From Gluconobacter cerinus (GTDB lineage Bacteria > Pseudomonadota > Alphaproteobacteria > Acetobacterales > Acetobacteraceae): DNA of 64,000 nt. The stretch spans positions 186,001 to 250,000 of the forward strand of contig NZ_BEWM01000005.1 of NCBI RefSeq assembly GCF_002723935.1, in the 5' to 3' direction. Shown one piece after another: positions 27,301-34,803 of the stretch (position 1 is its first letter; each line of letters starts with the position of its first letter). Position numbers and translations under genes: made by a program. Below the pieces are notes generated by a model. The model worked only from the letters and a program-made list of their open reading frames with translations, did no database searches and had not been told where the DNA came from.

Positions 27301-27487
27301 TGGACGTGCTCATCACGTCCGGTCCGGCGCCCGGGTAATAGGTCGAGACCGTAATGGTTGGATATTCAACCTGTGGCAGTGCTGAGACTGCCAGGAAGTG
27401 GTAGCCGAGCAGTCCGCTCAGCAGGATGGCGAACATCAGGAGGCTGGTGGCAACCGGACGCTCGATGAACAGGCGGGACGGATTCAC
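24302..27487 (-). CDS. RND efflux transporter, MdtB-like
   Basis: The product has 1061 residues with a GTG start at 27487, giving the normal RND N-terminus MNPSRLFIERPVATSLL. Asp401-Asp402 in TM4 (GFVVDDAIVVIENI) and the TM10 lysine in GIVKKNAIMMIDFALEAE are intact, so the protein should be proton-driven. A shorter Ser/Gly/Thr insert (SSEAGSSTSGPTRQPTSG) sits in the same periplasmic region as the larger insert of its partner. It is 24 bp after the membrane fusion protein gene and overlaps mdtC-like by 4 bases. Together the two probably form a heterotrimer as in MdtBC. Confidence 0.9.
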   Translation of the reverse strand: MNPSRLFIERPVATSLLMFAILLSGLLGYHFLAVSALPQVEYPTITVSTYYPGAGPDVMSTSITAPLETQLGQMPGLDQMTSQSSGGASVITLRFGLDMSMDVAEQEVQAAINNATSLLPTDLPAPPIYAKVNPADTPVLTLGITSKTLPLPEVEDYVNTRLEQKISQISGVGLVTLSGGNRKAYRIQVNIPKLTSYGIAIDTLRTIITTVNVNSPTGTFDGPKRSTSLRIDGQIKSVDQLMDQIIAYQNSGPIRVRDVATVVEGAENTQLAAWSNKTPALILNVQRQPGANVIGVVDNVLRILPQLKQDLPPGIEITPLTDRTTTIRASVDDVEYELGLSMLLVVGVIFVFLRNVPATIIPSLSVPLSLVGTMAAMYLLGFSLDNLSLMSLTIATGFVVDDAIVVIENIARYVEAGEDRYTAALKGAGEIGFTIISLTVSLIAVLIPLLFMKDVVGRLFHEFAMTLSITIVISAIVSITLVPMMCARMLTDTHAPSKSRGIWGRLSDGTERGINGMIALYGRWLDVVLRFRGLTLLVTLGTIILTGALAYTIPKGFFPTQDTGVVQGISVMSQAISFNGMKERQAALGAEILKDPDVASISSFVGIDGQNMTLNVGRFLINLKARDERTSDLSTILQRLGQVGQNVIGTQLFVQPIQDLSLDSSISATQYQFMLENPDYDTFKTWVPKIVDALKQEPSLSDVTSDLQAEGLVAQLSLDRATGARYSITPQTVDNLLYDSYGQRQISTIYTQANQYRVILEALPDLQNDLTSLNQLYLPGISSEAGSSTSGPTRQPTSGLVPLKQVTTISHSLAPLLISHYGQFPATTISFNVSKGYSLGAATSAIERVEKQLGLPPAFETAFQGTAAAFRSSLTNEVWLVMAAVIAVYIVLGILYESFIHPITILSTLPSAAIGALIGLYLFGMDLDIMGIIGIVLLIGIVKKNAIMMIDFALEAERLEGHTPLEAIRQAALLRFRPILMTTLAALFGALPLMLSHGVGSELRRPLGVAIVCGLMLSQMLTLFTTPVIYLFMDGIGRKTRTLMQRYHAGRAQTPSTHSNP

Positions 27488-27511
27488 GGTCTTGCTGTTC
27501 CCTGTGAGCGG

Positions 27512-28855
27512 TCAGTGATTGCCGGTGACATCGGCTGCGGACGGATCATTGCCACGCTTGGCGGCATCAGTGCTTTGCTGACCATTGCTATGGCGATGAT
27601 GGGTCTCCGCCGTCTTGGCTTCAGCAGCAGCATTCTGTGTCGTGGGTGCGGAAGTGTCAGGGATCGAGATTTTCTGACCCGGGCGCAAATGGCTCACGCC
27701 ATCAGTCACGACACGATCACCAGCTTTCACACCGGACAGAATGACGGCGTTGCTGTCGTCCGTCTCGCCAACCTTGACCGGAAGATCCTTTACAGTCATG
27801 TCGGGCTGCACAACATAAAGGAACTGACCGTCCGGGCCTGTCTGAAGCGCATTACCTGGCACGATAAGAACATTGTGCAGTGTATTGACGAGCAGGCGGG
27901 CATTCACGAATTCATTCGGGAACAGTCGTTCGTCTTCATTGGCGAAAATGCCACGCATACGGACCGTGCCGGTGGACGTGTCGATTTGGCTGTCCAGCGC
28001 CTTCACGGTGCCGGTGGCGATTTTCTGGGTGTTATCGCTGTTCCAGGCTTCGACCGGAAGTTCCTGAACTTCACGCAGACGGTCAGCAACCGGGCCGATC
28101 TGATTCTGCGGCACAGTAAAGATAACGGAGATTGGCTCCATCTGCGTCAGGATTGTCAGGCCGCCGGATTGGCCGGCAGAAACATAGTTGCCCTTATCGA
28201 GCACACGGATACCGACGCGACCATCAACCGGGGCAATGATGTGACAGTACATCACGTTCAGTTCGGCGTTATGGACGTTGGCTTCGTCGAACTTCACGGT
28301 GCCTTCAAGTTGCTGAACCGTGAATTCCTGATCCCGGGCCGTCATCGCGGATGTCGAATTCTGACGGATCAGCTTCTGGTAACGGGCATTGTCCACACGG
28401 GCTTTTTCAAGCTGGGCGCGGTCAGCTGCAAGTGTTCCTTTGTACTGGGCAAGAATTGCTTCGTACGGACGTGGATCAATCAGTTCCAGTTCATCGCCCT
28501 TTTTAACGTGCTGGCCTTCCTGATAATAAACATCAAGAATATGGCCATCCACGCGCGGTGTAATCGTCACGTTCGTCACGGGAACGACGGTGCCAATCAG
28601 TTGCAGGATCACAGGCATGTCGCCTGTATGCACCGTGGCAACTGCAACAGGCTGCGTATCGCCCGCTGCGCCGTTTTTGCGCGATTTTCCGGAATGAGAT
28701 CCATGCGTCCGCAGGACTGCAAAAAGGATCAGCAGAATCACCAGAACAATTGTGCCCCATAGCAGCCAGCGACGGCGGGGGCGTCGGGCTGGTGTGGGGG
28801 ACTGGGCGTTGATGCTCTGGTGGCGGTCGCTGGGTCCGGCCGTCTGCTCGTCCAT
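27512..28855 (-). CDS. Membrane fusion protein of the RND pump, MdtA-like
   Basis: The product has 447 residues from ATG 28855, which has AGGA 5 bases upstream; the frame stays open for 35 more codons upstream but with no good start signal. A single N-terminal membrane anchor (about 30-48) follows an arginine-rich cytoplasmic end. The periplasmic adaptor shows the biotinyl-lipoyl motif (TPRVDGHILDVYYQEGQHVK), an alpha hairpin, then the beta-barrel and the PGNALQTGPDGQFLYVV region. A His/Ser-rich tail extends the C-terminus. First gene of the operon; no TetR, MarR or two-component regulator is adjacent. Confidence 0.9.
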   Translation of the reverse strand: MDEQTAGPSDRHQSINAQSPTPARRPRRRWLLWGTIVLVILLILFAVLRTHGSHSGKSRKNGAAGDTQPVAVATVHTGDMPVILQLIGTVVPVTNVTITPRVDGHILDVYYQEGQHVKKGDELELIDPRPYEAILAQYKGTLAADRAQLEKARVDNARYQKLIRQNSTSAMTARDQEFTVQQLEGTVKFDEANVHNAELNVMYCHIIAPVDGRVGIRVLDKGNYVSAGQSGGLTILTQMEPISVIFTVPQNQIGPVADRLREVQELPVEAWNSDNTQKIATGTVKALDSQIDTSTGTVRMRGIFANEDERLFPNEFVNARLLVNTLHNVLIVPGNALQTGPDGQFLYVVQPDMTVKDLPVKVGETDDSNAVILSGVKAGDRVVTDGVSHLRPGQKISIPDTSAPTTQNAAAEAKTAETHHRHSNGQQSTDAAKRGNDPSAADVTGNH

Positions 28856-29145
28856 AGTGGTCCTGTCTTTCCCGTACAGCTTTTTGGCATGAATGCGCCT
28901 GAGAAACGGCATCCTTCCGTCAGTTGTTCTCTTATAGTGCAGCGAATGCAATGCTGCCATGACGGGACCTTAAATCCTGTTCAGGTTCAGCAACGAATTT
29001 GAAACATGGAAGGCTAAGAGATTGCTTTTCAAGGCAATCTCTCTCTTGCTTCATTTCACGCTCGCACCATATCCTTATGGAAACCCGATGGTCCGTGGGC
29101 CGTTTAAGGCAGGAACGGATCATATCCGGATAAGGAGATACAGAC
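28856..29145. other. Divergent intergenic region between the RND operon and the CsbD-like gene
   Basis: This 290-bp stretch must hold both promoters. On the minus strand a TATAAG box (28936-28931) could serve the pump operon, but no good -35 is visible. A perfect 9-bp inverted repeat AGAGATTGC/GCAATCTCT (29017-29042, 8-base spacer) is a candidate operator. The plus-strand GAAAC-N16-CGTT motif is at 29080-29104. I see no further gene. Confidence 0.5.
29080..29104 (+). promoter_or_regulatory. GGAAAC-N16-CGTT promoter-like motif before the CsbD-like gene
   Basis: GAAAC (29080-29084, preceded by G) and CGTT (29101-29104) are 16 bases apart, 41 nt before the ATG at 29146. The arrangement matches the EcfG-type stress promoter within one base and is shared with two other small stress genes here. 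Confidence 0.5.
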
Positions 29146-29436
29146 ATGGCTGATACGACAGGTACAAAGGCCGAGGGCCTTCTTGATGAAGTCAAGGGCA
29201 AGGTCAAGGACGGCGTTGGTGGTCTGACGGGTGACACGGCCACGCAGGCAGAGGGCAAGTTTGACCAGCTTTCGGGCATGGCTCAGCAGGAATTCGCTGA
29301 TCTTTATGACGAAGGCGAAACGAAGCTTGAAGCTGCTACGGCGTTCGTTCAGGACCGTCCGCTTATCTCCATCGTCATTGCCACCGTCGTTGGCATGATT
29401 GTTGGCGGCCTGCTGTTCGGTCGCAAGAGCAGCTGA
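29146..29436 (+). CDS. CsbD-like stress protein with a C-terminal membrane anchor
   Basis: The product has 96 residues. The first 40 carry CsbD-like repeats (AEGLLDEVKGKVKDGVGGLT), the middle is a charged helix, and the C-terminus is DRPLISIVIATVVGMIVGGL followed by LFGRKSS, the pattern of DUF883 (ElaB/YqjD) anchors that bind the inner membrane. It therefore looks like a hybrid of two stress-associated small families. AAGGAG precedes the ATG, a stress-type promoter motif lies upstream, and a terminator follows at 29467. The molecular role of either family is not known. Confidence 0.8.
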   Translation: MADTTGTKAEGLLDEVKGKVKDGVGGLTGDTATQAEGKFDQLSGMAQQEFADLYDEGETKLEAATAFVQDRPLISIVIATVVGMIVGGLLFGRKSS

Positions 29437-29466
29437 TTTCACACACGCATTACTTCGTGTGCTAGA

Positions 29467-29496
29467 AGCCTCCCGGAGTAATCCGGGAGGCTTTTT
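29467..29496 (+). terminator. Terminator of the CsbD-like gene that overlaps the next ribosome binding site
   Basis: AGCCTCCCGGA (29467-29477) pairs perfectly with TCCGGGAGGCT (29482-29492) around GTAA and runs into T residues to 29496. The 3-prime arm contains GGGAGG (29485-29490), 8 bases before the ATG of the GYF_2 gene at 29499, so the stem would hide that site in any read-through RNA. Confidence 0.9.
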
Positions 29497-29498
29497 CT

Positions 29499-30122
29499 AT
29501 GGAATGGTTTTACGAGAATAACGGGCAGCAGACAGGGCCCGTATCCCGTGAAGAAATTCTGCGTCTGATCATGCAGCAGCGGATTCGTCCGGAGACGCTG
29601 GTCTGGACGTCAACCTTTGGGGATTCCTGGCGTCCGGCGTCGTCCGCCGGGCTGGTATCGCCATTGACCGGACTTGTGCGTCCTTCCGCAGAAATTTCAG
29701 AGCACTGGGCCTGGGCGCTGCTTGTTGGCCCGTGGATCATGGGACGTGTGACGCTCTACATCATGGACTGGCGGCATGTGGCAGAAGCCGACCGTATGAA
29801 CACGATGTCCGTGGTTAGTCTTCTGGTGCTGGGCCTGTTCTTTACGGCGTTTTTTATGGATCGGAACTCGATCCGGGAAACGGGCGCCACACCGCCGGGG
29901 TTCTGGTGGTGGCTTTTCCTGCCCGGATATTTCTGGCGCCGCCGTCAGGTCACTGGGCGAGGCCGATCACTTCTTGTCGTGAGCCTTGTGCTGCTCGTGT
30001 TCAACATCGGTGACACCCTCAGCCGTTGGCCGGAAATACAGCAGCAGGTGAAGCATGGTCACCATGTGACCAGTGCTCCTCAGGACCCCGCGGAAGGCGA
30101 CGGCGAGCAGGAAAACCTCTGA
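29499..30122 (+). CDS. GYF_2 (DUF4339) domain membrane protein
   Basis: The product has 207 residues. The N-terminal 50 residues form a GYF_2 domain, MEWFYENNGQQTGPVSREEI then ETLVWTSTFGDSWRPA, with the expected W-Y/F and GPVS and final W. About four membrane segments follow (roughly 70-90, 102-120, 134-146, 157-173) with Trp-rich loops, and the C-terminal tail is hydrophilic. GYF_2 domains bind proline-rich peptides in related proteins; the partner here is unknown. The start lies directly after the previous terminator, with its ribosome binding site in the stem. Confidence 0.8.
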   Translation: MEWFYENNGQQTGPVSREEILRLIMQQRIRPETLVWTSTFGDSWRPASSAGLVSPLTGLVRPSAEISEHWAWALLVGPWIMGRVTLYIMDWRHVAEADRMNTMSVVSLLVLGLFFTAFFMDRNSIRETGATPPGFWWWLFLPGYFWRRRQVTGRGRSLLVVSLVLLVFNIGDTLSRWPEIQQQVKHGHHVTSAPQDPAEGDGEQENL

Positions 30123-30135
30123 AAGGCACGAGAAA

Positions 30136-30225
30136 GAGTCTTTCGAGGCACACTTGACAACTTATTCTGAAAAATAACCCATTTTTGGGCTTCCCTTTCG
30201 AGTCGCCATGATTCAAAACCGATTC
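30136..30225 (+). promoter_or_regulatory. Cluster of four GANTC sites before rnhB-ccrM
   Basis: GAGTC at 30136-30140 and 30200-30204 and GATTC at 30210-30214 and 30221-30225 lie in the 134 bases before rnhB. GANTC is the CcrM target, and in Caulobacter the ccrM promoter itself is sensitive to its methylation. A TTGACA at 30154-30159 could be a -35 box, but I find no good -10 at the right distance. Confidence 0.5.
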
Positions 30226-30269
30226 GGTAGTCAGTTGATTGACCGGATTGGTCGGGGAGAAGTTCAGGA

Positions 30270-30893
30270 ATGCCAGATTACGCCCTTGAAGCGGCCCATG
30301 GCGGGCTGGTCGTCGGGATCGACGAAGTCGGGCGTGGTCCTCTGGCTGGACCTGTAGTCGCAGCAGCCGTTGCGTTCACCTCTCCCCCTGATGAAATGCT
30401 TTCGCGCCTTCTTGATGATTCCAAGAAACTGACAGCGAAGCGTCGTATGGTCGCCTATGACCTGCTGATGCAGGCGTCGAACATCCTGATTGGGGTGGGC
30501 GCAGCCTCTGTCACGGAAATTGAACAGATCAACATTGCGCAGGCTTGCCACCTGGCCATGAGACGAGCGTTGGACCGGTTGGGTCGTATGCCGGATCTCG
30601 CGCTGGTTGATGGCAAGCACGCACCCAAGCTGCCCTGTCCCATTCAGATGGTGATTGGTGGAGATGGCATCAGCCTCTCCATCGCGGCAGCCTCTATTAT
30701 CGCAAAAATTACACGAGACCGCCTGATGGCCCGTCTTGCCGTTCGGCATGATGCCTATGGATGGGAGCGCAATGCCGGATATGGCACCGCTGTTCATATG
30801 AGCGGCCTGAAAACACAGGGTGTGACGCCCCATCACAGGCGCGGATTTGCGCCTATTCGAAACATGATTGAAGCAGAGGCACACGCAGCATGA
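30270..30893 (+). CDS. rnhB: Ribonuclease HII
   Basis: The product has 207 residues. The DEDD active site is visible as Asp18-Glu19 in [15 protein letters not shown], Asp114 in LVDGKHAP and Asp132 in [10 protein letters not shown]. The enzyme cuts RNA in RNA-DNA hybrids, including single ribonucleotides in DNA. It overlaps ccrM by 4 bases (ATGA); the rnhB-ccrM pairing is common in alphaproteobacteria, so the methyltransferase is likely co-transcribed. Confidence 0.96.
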   Translation: MPDYALEAAHGGLVVGIDEVGRGPLAGPVVAAAVAFTSPPDEMLSRLLDDSKKLTAKRRMVAYDLLMQASNILIGVGAASVTEIEQINIAQACHLAMRRALDRLGRMPDLALVDGKHAPKLPCPIQMVIGGDGISLSIAAASIIAKITRDRLMARLAVRHDAYGWERNAGYGTAVHMSGLKTQGVTPHHRRGFAPIRNMIEAEAHAA

Positions 30894-31975
30894 CCGGCGA
30901 ACTCCCAGTGGACCAGATCCTGCGTGGTGAATGCGTGGAGACGATGAAGACCCTGCCGGATGGCAGCGTGGACTGTATCTTTGCCGATCCGCCATATAAT
31001 CTTCAGCTTCGCGGCGAACTTCGGCGCCCGGACGAAACTGTCGTTGATGGCGTTGATGATGCCTGGGACAAGTTCGACGATTACTCGGCGTACGACAAAT
31101 TCACGCGTGAGTGGCTGTCAGAAGCACATCGTATTCTGGACAAGGACGGCACGATCTGGGTGATCGGCTCCTATCATAACGTGTTTCGTCTTGGTGCTAT
31201 TCTTCAGGATCTTGGGTTCTGGATCCTGAACGACATCATCTGGCGCAAATCCAACCCAATGCCGAATTTTCGTGGACGCCGGTTTACGAATGCTCATGAA
31301 ACGATGATCTGGGCTGCCAAGAGCCCGCAGAGCCGTTATCGCTTCAATTATCAGGCCATGAAAGCGCTGAACGACGACCTTCAGATGCGATCGGACTGGT
31401 ACTTGCCGTTGTGCACGGGGAACGAGCGCCTCAAGAACGAACACGGTTTGAAGCTGCATCCGACGCAGAAGCCGGAAAGCCTTCTGCATCGTGTGCTGGT
31501 GGCTTCCACGAATGTTGAGGATGTCGTGCTTGACCCATTCTGTGGCAGTGGCACGACACCTGCGGTGGCCAAGCGACTGGGGCGTCACTACGTCGGAATT
31601 GAACGTCACCCCGATTATGTCAAGGCTGCGCGTGAGCGGGTTGCCCGCGAGGAACGTCTGACGTCCGAGCATGTTGCTGTTACGCCCGCCAAGCGCGATA
31701 TTCCACGGATCCCGTTCGGGAGCTTTGTGGAAACGGGTGTCTTACCTGCGGGAACGGCACTGTATGATCGTCAGAAGCGTCTGAAGGCAACGGTTACGCC
31801 AGATGGCACGTTGGTATCGGGCAATCAGCGTGGTTCCATTCACAAGTTGGGCGCAATGCTGACCAATGCACCTTCCTGCAATGGATGGACGTTCTGGTTC
31901 TTTGAGCGGGACGGAGAAATGGTGCCAATTGATATTCTGCGCCAGGAGAGCGTTGCCCTGCGAAACGTGGGCTAA
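30890..31975 (+). CDS. ccrM: CcrM-type DNA adenine methyltransferase (GANTC)
   Basis: The product has 361 residues. The order of motifs is DPPY (33-36, in [10 protein letters not shown]) before the AdoMet-binding DPFCGSGT (215-222), the beta-class order of CcrM. Other conserved pieces are [18 protein letters not shown] and the C-terminal extension of about 80 residues ([16 protein letters not shown]) typical of CcrM. It should methylate adenine in GANTC after replication and influence the cell cycle. Four GANTC sites lie in its own operon promoter region. A bidirectional terminator follows. Confidence 0.95.
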   Translation: MTGELPVDQILRGECVETMKTLPDGSVDCIFADPPYNLQLRGELRRPDETVVDGVDDAWDKFDDYSAYDKFTREWLSEAHRILDKDGTIWVIGSYHNVFRLGAILQDLGFWILNDIIWRKSNPMPNFRGRRFTNAHETMIWAAKSPQSRYRFNYQAMKALNDDLQMRSDWYLPLCTGNERLKNEHGLKLHPTQKPESLLHRVLVASTNVEDVVLDPFCGSGTTPAVAKRLGRHYVGIERHPDYVKAARERVAREERLTSEHVAVTPAKRDIPRIPFGSFVETGVLPAGTALYDRQKRLKATVTPDGTLVSGNQRGSIHKLGAMLTNAPSCNGWTFWFFERDGEMVPIDILRQESVALRNVG

Positions 31976-32007
31976 AGCGCCCTTCCGCTCTGGAAAGCAG
32001 ATTATAA

Positions 32008-32044
32008 AAAAGGCCTGAAGGAGAACTCTCCTTCAGGCCTTTTC
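32008..32044. terminator. Bidirectional terminator between ccrM and the ankyrin gene
   Basis: AAAAGGCCTGAAGGAGA (32008-32024) pairs perfectly with TCTCCTTCAGGCCTTTT (32027-32043), with A and T runs at the outer ends, so it can serve both converging genes. The 2-base loop means the innermost pairs will open. Confidence 0.9.
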
Positions 32045-32065
32045 TGGTTCTAAAACGTTAGGAAA

Positions 32066-32677
32066 TCAGCGTCCTGCAAATCCAAGGAAGCCGGATGCCG
32101 GATCAGCGGTACCGCCCTTTTCATCGAAATGAGGAGAAGGCGCCGCACGCGTTGCTGTCGAGGCTTTGCCGCCAATTGTCAGGTGACCGCTGCCACCTTT
32201 CATCTGCACGCCGCTATCCTTAACACTTGTTTCCAGACGTCCATCCGGATTGTAGGTCCGCATGGAAAGCAGCAGGAACATGATGTCCTTGCGGTTCAGG
32301 TCAATCGCCATATCCAGCGGGGTTTGATCAAGAATGTTGTGGCCATTCATGTCAGCACCGCGATTCAAGGCTTCCTTGGACGCATTCAGCGAACCGCGAT
32401 TGATGGCGTCGAAGAGAGCTGTCGTCGGGTTCGTGTCCACACGCGCATGACCTGCGTCGTCATCTGCGGCCTCTGCACCTGGCAGGGCTGAAGGAGGGGC
32501 TGCACGTTTGGCAGCCTTGCGGGCTTCTGCCTTTTTGGCAGATTCTTCCGCATCCTGTTCAGCTTCCGCGTCATCGGCATCCTGCGCATGGGCAGAGTGC
32601 CAGGGCACGAAGATTGTCGGTGTGGCTGCCAAAGCGGCAATCAGCAGAAGGCGGGGCAGGGTGAGGGGCAGTCGCAT
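32066..32677 (-). CDS. Secreted ankyrin-repeat protein
   Basis: The product has 203 residues from ATG 32677, where a clear signal peptide begins (MRLPLTLPRLLLIAALAATP, cleavage near AHAQ); the frame is open further upstream but without sense. After the signal there is a highly charged, alanine-rich linker, then an ankyrin-like segment with TALFDAINRGSLNASKEALN and NRGADMNGHNILDQTPLDMA. The protein should act in the periplasm or outside by protein binding. The tail is Gly/Ser-rich. It lies downstream of the MoxR cluster on the same strand, 77 bp after it. Confidence 0.75.
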   Translation of the reverse strand: MRLPLTLPRLLLIAALAATPTIFVPWHSAHAQDADDAEAEQDAEESAKKAEARKAAKRAAPPSALPGAEAADDDAGHARVDTNPTTALFDAINRGSLNASKEALNRGADMNGHNILDQTPLDMAIDLNRKDIMFLLLSMRTYNPDGRLETSVKDSGVQMKGGSGHLTIGGKASTATRAAPSPHFDEKGGTADPASGFLGFAGR

Positions 32678-32754
32678 AGGGTCAATATACTGCGATCTGA
32701 AGTCCTGTGCGAGTCTCCAGAATCGTCGTCCGCAACTTGTCACATGCTGCAATA

Positions 32755-34803
32755 TCAACGTCCTTCCCGCCACCAGCCCACGCCAAGGAATATCAGCGCC
32801 AGAACCAACGCCAGCCATGCCGGAACAAGGTCCTGTGTACGCGTCTCTCCTGCTACCGCAGCCTGACTCACAGGCAGGCCGATCCACCCGGAGCCGGAGA
32901 GATCTTGACCAGCTGTGACCTGACGCAGATGAGGAATACCGATTCCTGCCCAGTTCTGGCTTCCGCCCGATGCTTTGGCCGTTGCGCCCATAACTGTTGC
33001 GGTCGCGCGGAGGTCCTGCCGTTCAAGAATATCCTGTGCGGCAGGGCTGGCGAAGGCCACGAGGCCATCTTGCCGGATGGTCCAGATCCCGCTGCCTGTT
33101 ACAGGCATTGTGCCATGCCAAAGGCCTTTTCCGCGTGTCATGGGGAGGGGCTGGGTGTGTCCGTCCGGAAAGGTGACCATGGCTTGTGGTGTTATTGTTG
33201 TCTGACCCAATGCGTGACGGTCCACCGCAAGCTGACCATTTTCAATGCGGGCACTCAGCCGGTTTTCTTCGAGATCCGGCTCCTTCATGAGCCAGTGCGA
33301 AAGACGGCGCAGCAACTCAGCCTGTGGACCGCCGCCGCCCTCACTACGGGACCAGAGCCAGAGCTGATCAGACAGCAGCATCGCCACGCGCCCTTGATCC
33401 ACTCGGTCAAGCAGAAGGAGAGGTGAGCCATTGGGGCCGCTCATTAGATTCTGGCCGTGGGACTGATCCACCTTCGCTGAACGGTACCAAGGGCCCCAGT
33501 CAGTGCTGTTTCCCAGTCCTGCAGTGACCGGATGAGCTTTGCCAAGCTCTGTCAGGGCCGGACGAAAAGCCTGCGTTACGAGACCATCGGTTGGGACATG
33601 TGCTGGAAAAACCTGAGCCAGTGTCGTGTCCTGCAAGGAGCCATCTTGCACGAATTCCGGCCCCGCCGTGATAAGCAGGCCACCACCACGGCGAACATAA
33701 TCCGCGATGTTCGTCAGATACTCTTCCGGCAGGATATTACTGTTGCGAAATCCATCCAGAATAATGAGATCAAAGCTGCGGATTTTTTCCTGAAACAGTT
33801 CCCTGATGGGGAAAGGTATCAGCGCCAGATCCGAAAGCGGTGTGCCATCATCTGTGCTCGGGGAGCGGAGAATGGTGAAGTGGACCAGATCGACTGACGG
33901 GTCCGCTTTCAGCAGACGGCGCCAAACACGCTCACTCTGGTTCGGCACGCCAGAAACCAGCAGAACGCGCAGCCGGTCCCGAACACCGCGAATGCGAATG
34001 ACGTCGTTGTTGTTCAGAGTAGAGGCCTCGCCCGGGAGGGCTGAGACGGAGAGGCCAACCAGTGTTTCACCGGGATGCTGGACAGGAACGGTAATATCCT
34101 GCGGCTGGCCTGTTTGGATTGTGCGAGTTGTTGCAGGAGCGTCTCCCGCACGGACGGTCAGGGTTGTTGTCGCGGGGGCAGGCGTTCCCAGATCGTCGAC
34201 TTGAAGGCGAATGGTCGCGTTCTGGCCGACAATGGCATACGGCGGAGTGCTCAAAATTCGCAGACGACGGTCCGTTTCTTCTCCCCTTGCCGCCAGAACC
34301 AGATGAAGCGGTAGTCTCTGTCCGTTCGGGCCCTGAAAGCGAGTTGGAAGCCGTGATGGGACGTCATGATCCATGCCATCCGTGACAACGATGGCTCCGG
34401 CAAAACGACCTTGCGGCAGATCCGCGTGATCCATCGCGTCAAACAGGCGCGTTCCGTGGCCTGAGCCTCCCGGCACATCAATGCGATGAAGTGTCAGGCC
34501 CGGCAGGTGCGTTGCATCCTGCGTGATCTGATTGGCTGTCTGATCTGCGAGAGACGCACGCTGCCCAACCTGCATGGACGGAGAATGATCCACGATCAGG
34601 AGGGCATCCTGTGGAACAGGTCGAAGAACCGGGTGTAGGGAGCGCGGTCCAGCCATCCAGCCCAGAAGCATCAGAACGGCCAATGCACGCCAGACCATCC
34701 CGCGCGCACCACGCACCAGACCGTAAAGGGCGCTTAGAATGATGAGTGCGCCCACAGTAGCCAGAAGCCAAAGTGGAAGCATGGGGGCAAGGTCGAACGT
34801 CAT
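32755..34803 (-). CDS. Membrane protein with a VWA-like/glutamine-amidotransferase-like periplasmic part (MoxR cluster)
   Basis: The product has 682 residues with two N-terminal membrane segments (about 10-30 and 35-53) and one at the C-terminus (LVPAWLALVLALIFLGVGWW). The region after the second segment has a VWA-like start, ALLIVDHSPSMQVGQRAS, where the MIDAS motif DXSXS is seen as DHSPS. A class I amidotransferase-like fold (DLIILDGFRNSN, YVRRGGGLLITAGPEF) follows. It overlaps the upstream gene by 4 bases. Such proteins accompany MoxR ATPases and are thought to help envelope or protein-complex maturation; the exact role is unknown. Confidence 0.75.
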   Translation of the reverse strand: MTFDLAPMLPLWLLATVGALIILSALYGLVRGARGMVWRALAVLMLLGWMAGPRSLHPVLRPVPQDALLIVDHSPSMQVGQRASLADQTANQITQDATHLPGLTLHRIDVPGGSGHGTRLFDAMDHADLPQGRFAGAIVVTDGMDHDVPSRLPTRFQGPNGQRLPLHLVLAARGEETDRRLRILSTPPYAIVGQNATIRLQVDDLGTPAPATTTLTVRAGDAPATTRTIQTGQPQDITVPVQHPGETLVGLSVSALPGEASTLNNNDVIRIRGVRDRLRVLLVSGVPNQSERVWRRLLKADPSVDLVHFTILRSPSTDDGTPLSDLALIPFPIRELFQEKIRSFDLIILDGFRNSNILPEEYLTNIADYVRRGGGLLITAGPEFVQDGSLQDTTLAQVFPAHVPTDGLVTQAFRPALTELGKAHPVTAGLGNSTDWGPWYRSAKVDQSHGQNLMSGPNGSPLLLLDRVDQGRVAMLLSDQLWLWSRSEGGGGPQAELLRRLSHWLMKEPDLEENRLSARIENGQLAVDRHALGQTTITPQAMVTFPDGHTQPLPMTRGKGLWHGTMPVTGSGIWTIRQDGLVAFASPAAQDILERQDLRATATVMGATAKASGGSQNWAGIGIPHLRQVTAGQDLSGSGWIGLPVSQAAVAGETRTQDLVPAWLALVLALIFLGVGWWREGR

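Noticed and set aside
27398-28762. Plus-strand frame of 454 codons antisense to the membrane fusion protein
   Set aside because: The minus-strand MdtA-like protein has clear domains and belongs to an operon.
30154-30182. TTGACA before rnhB as a full sigma70 promoter
   Set aside because: No acceptable -10 box at 15-19 bp; only the -35-like box is noted.
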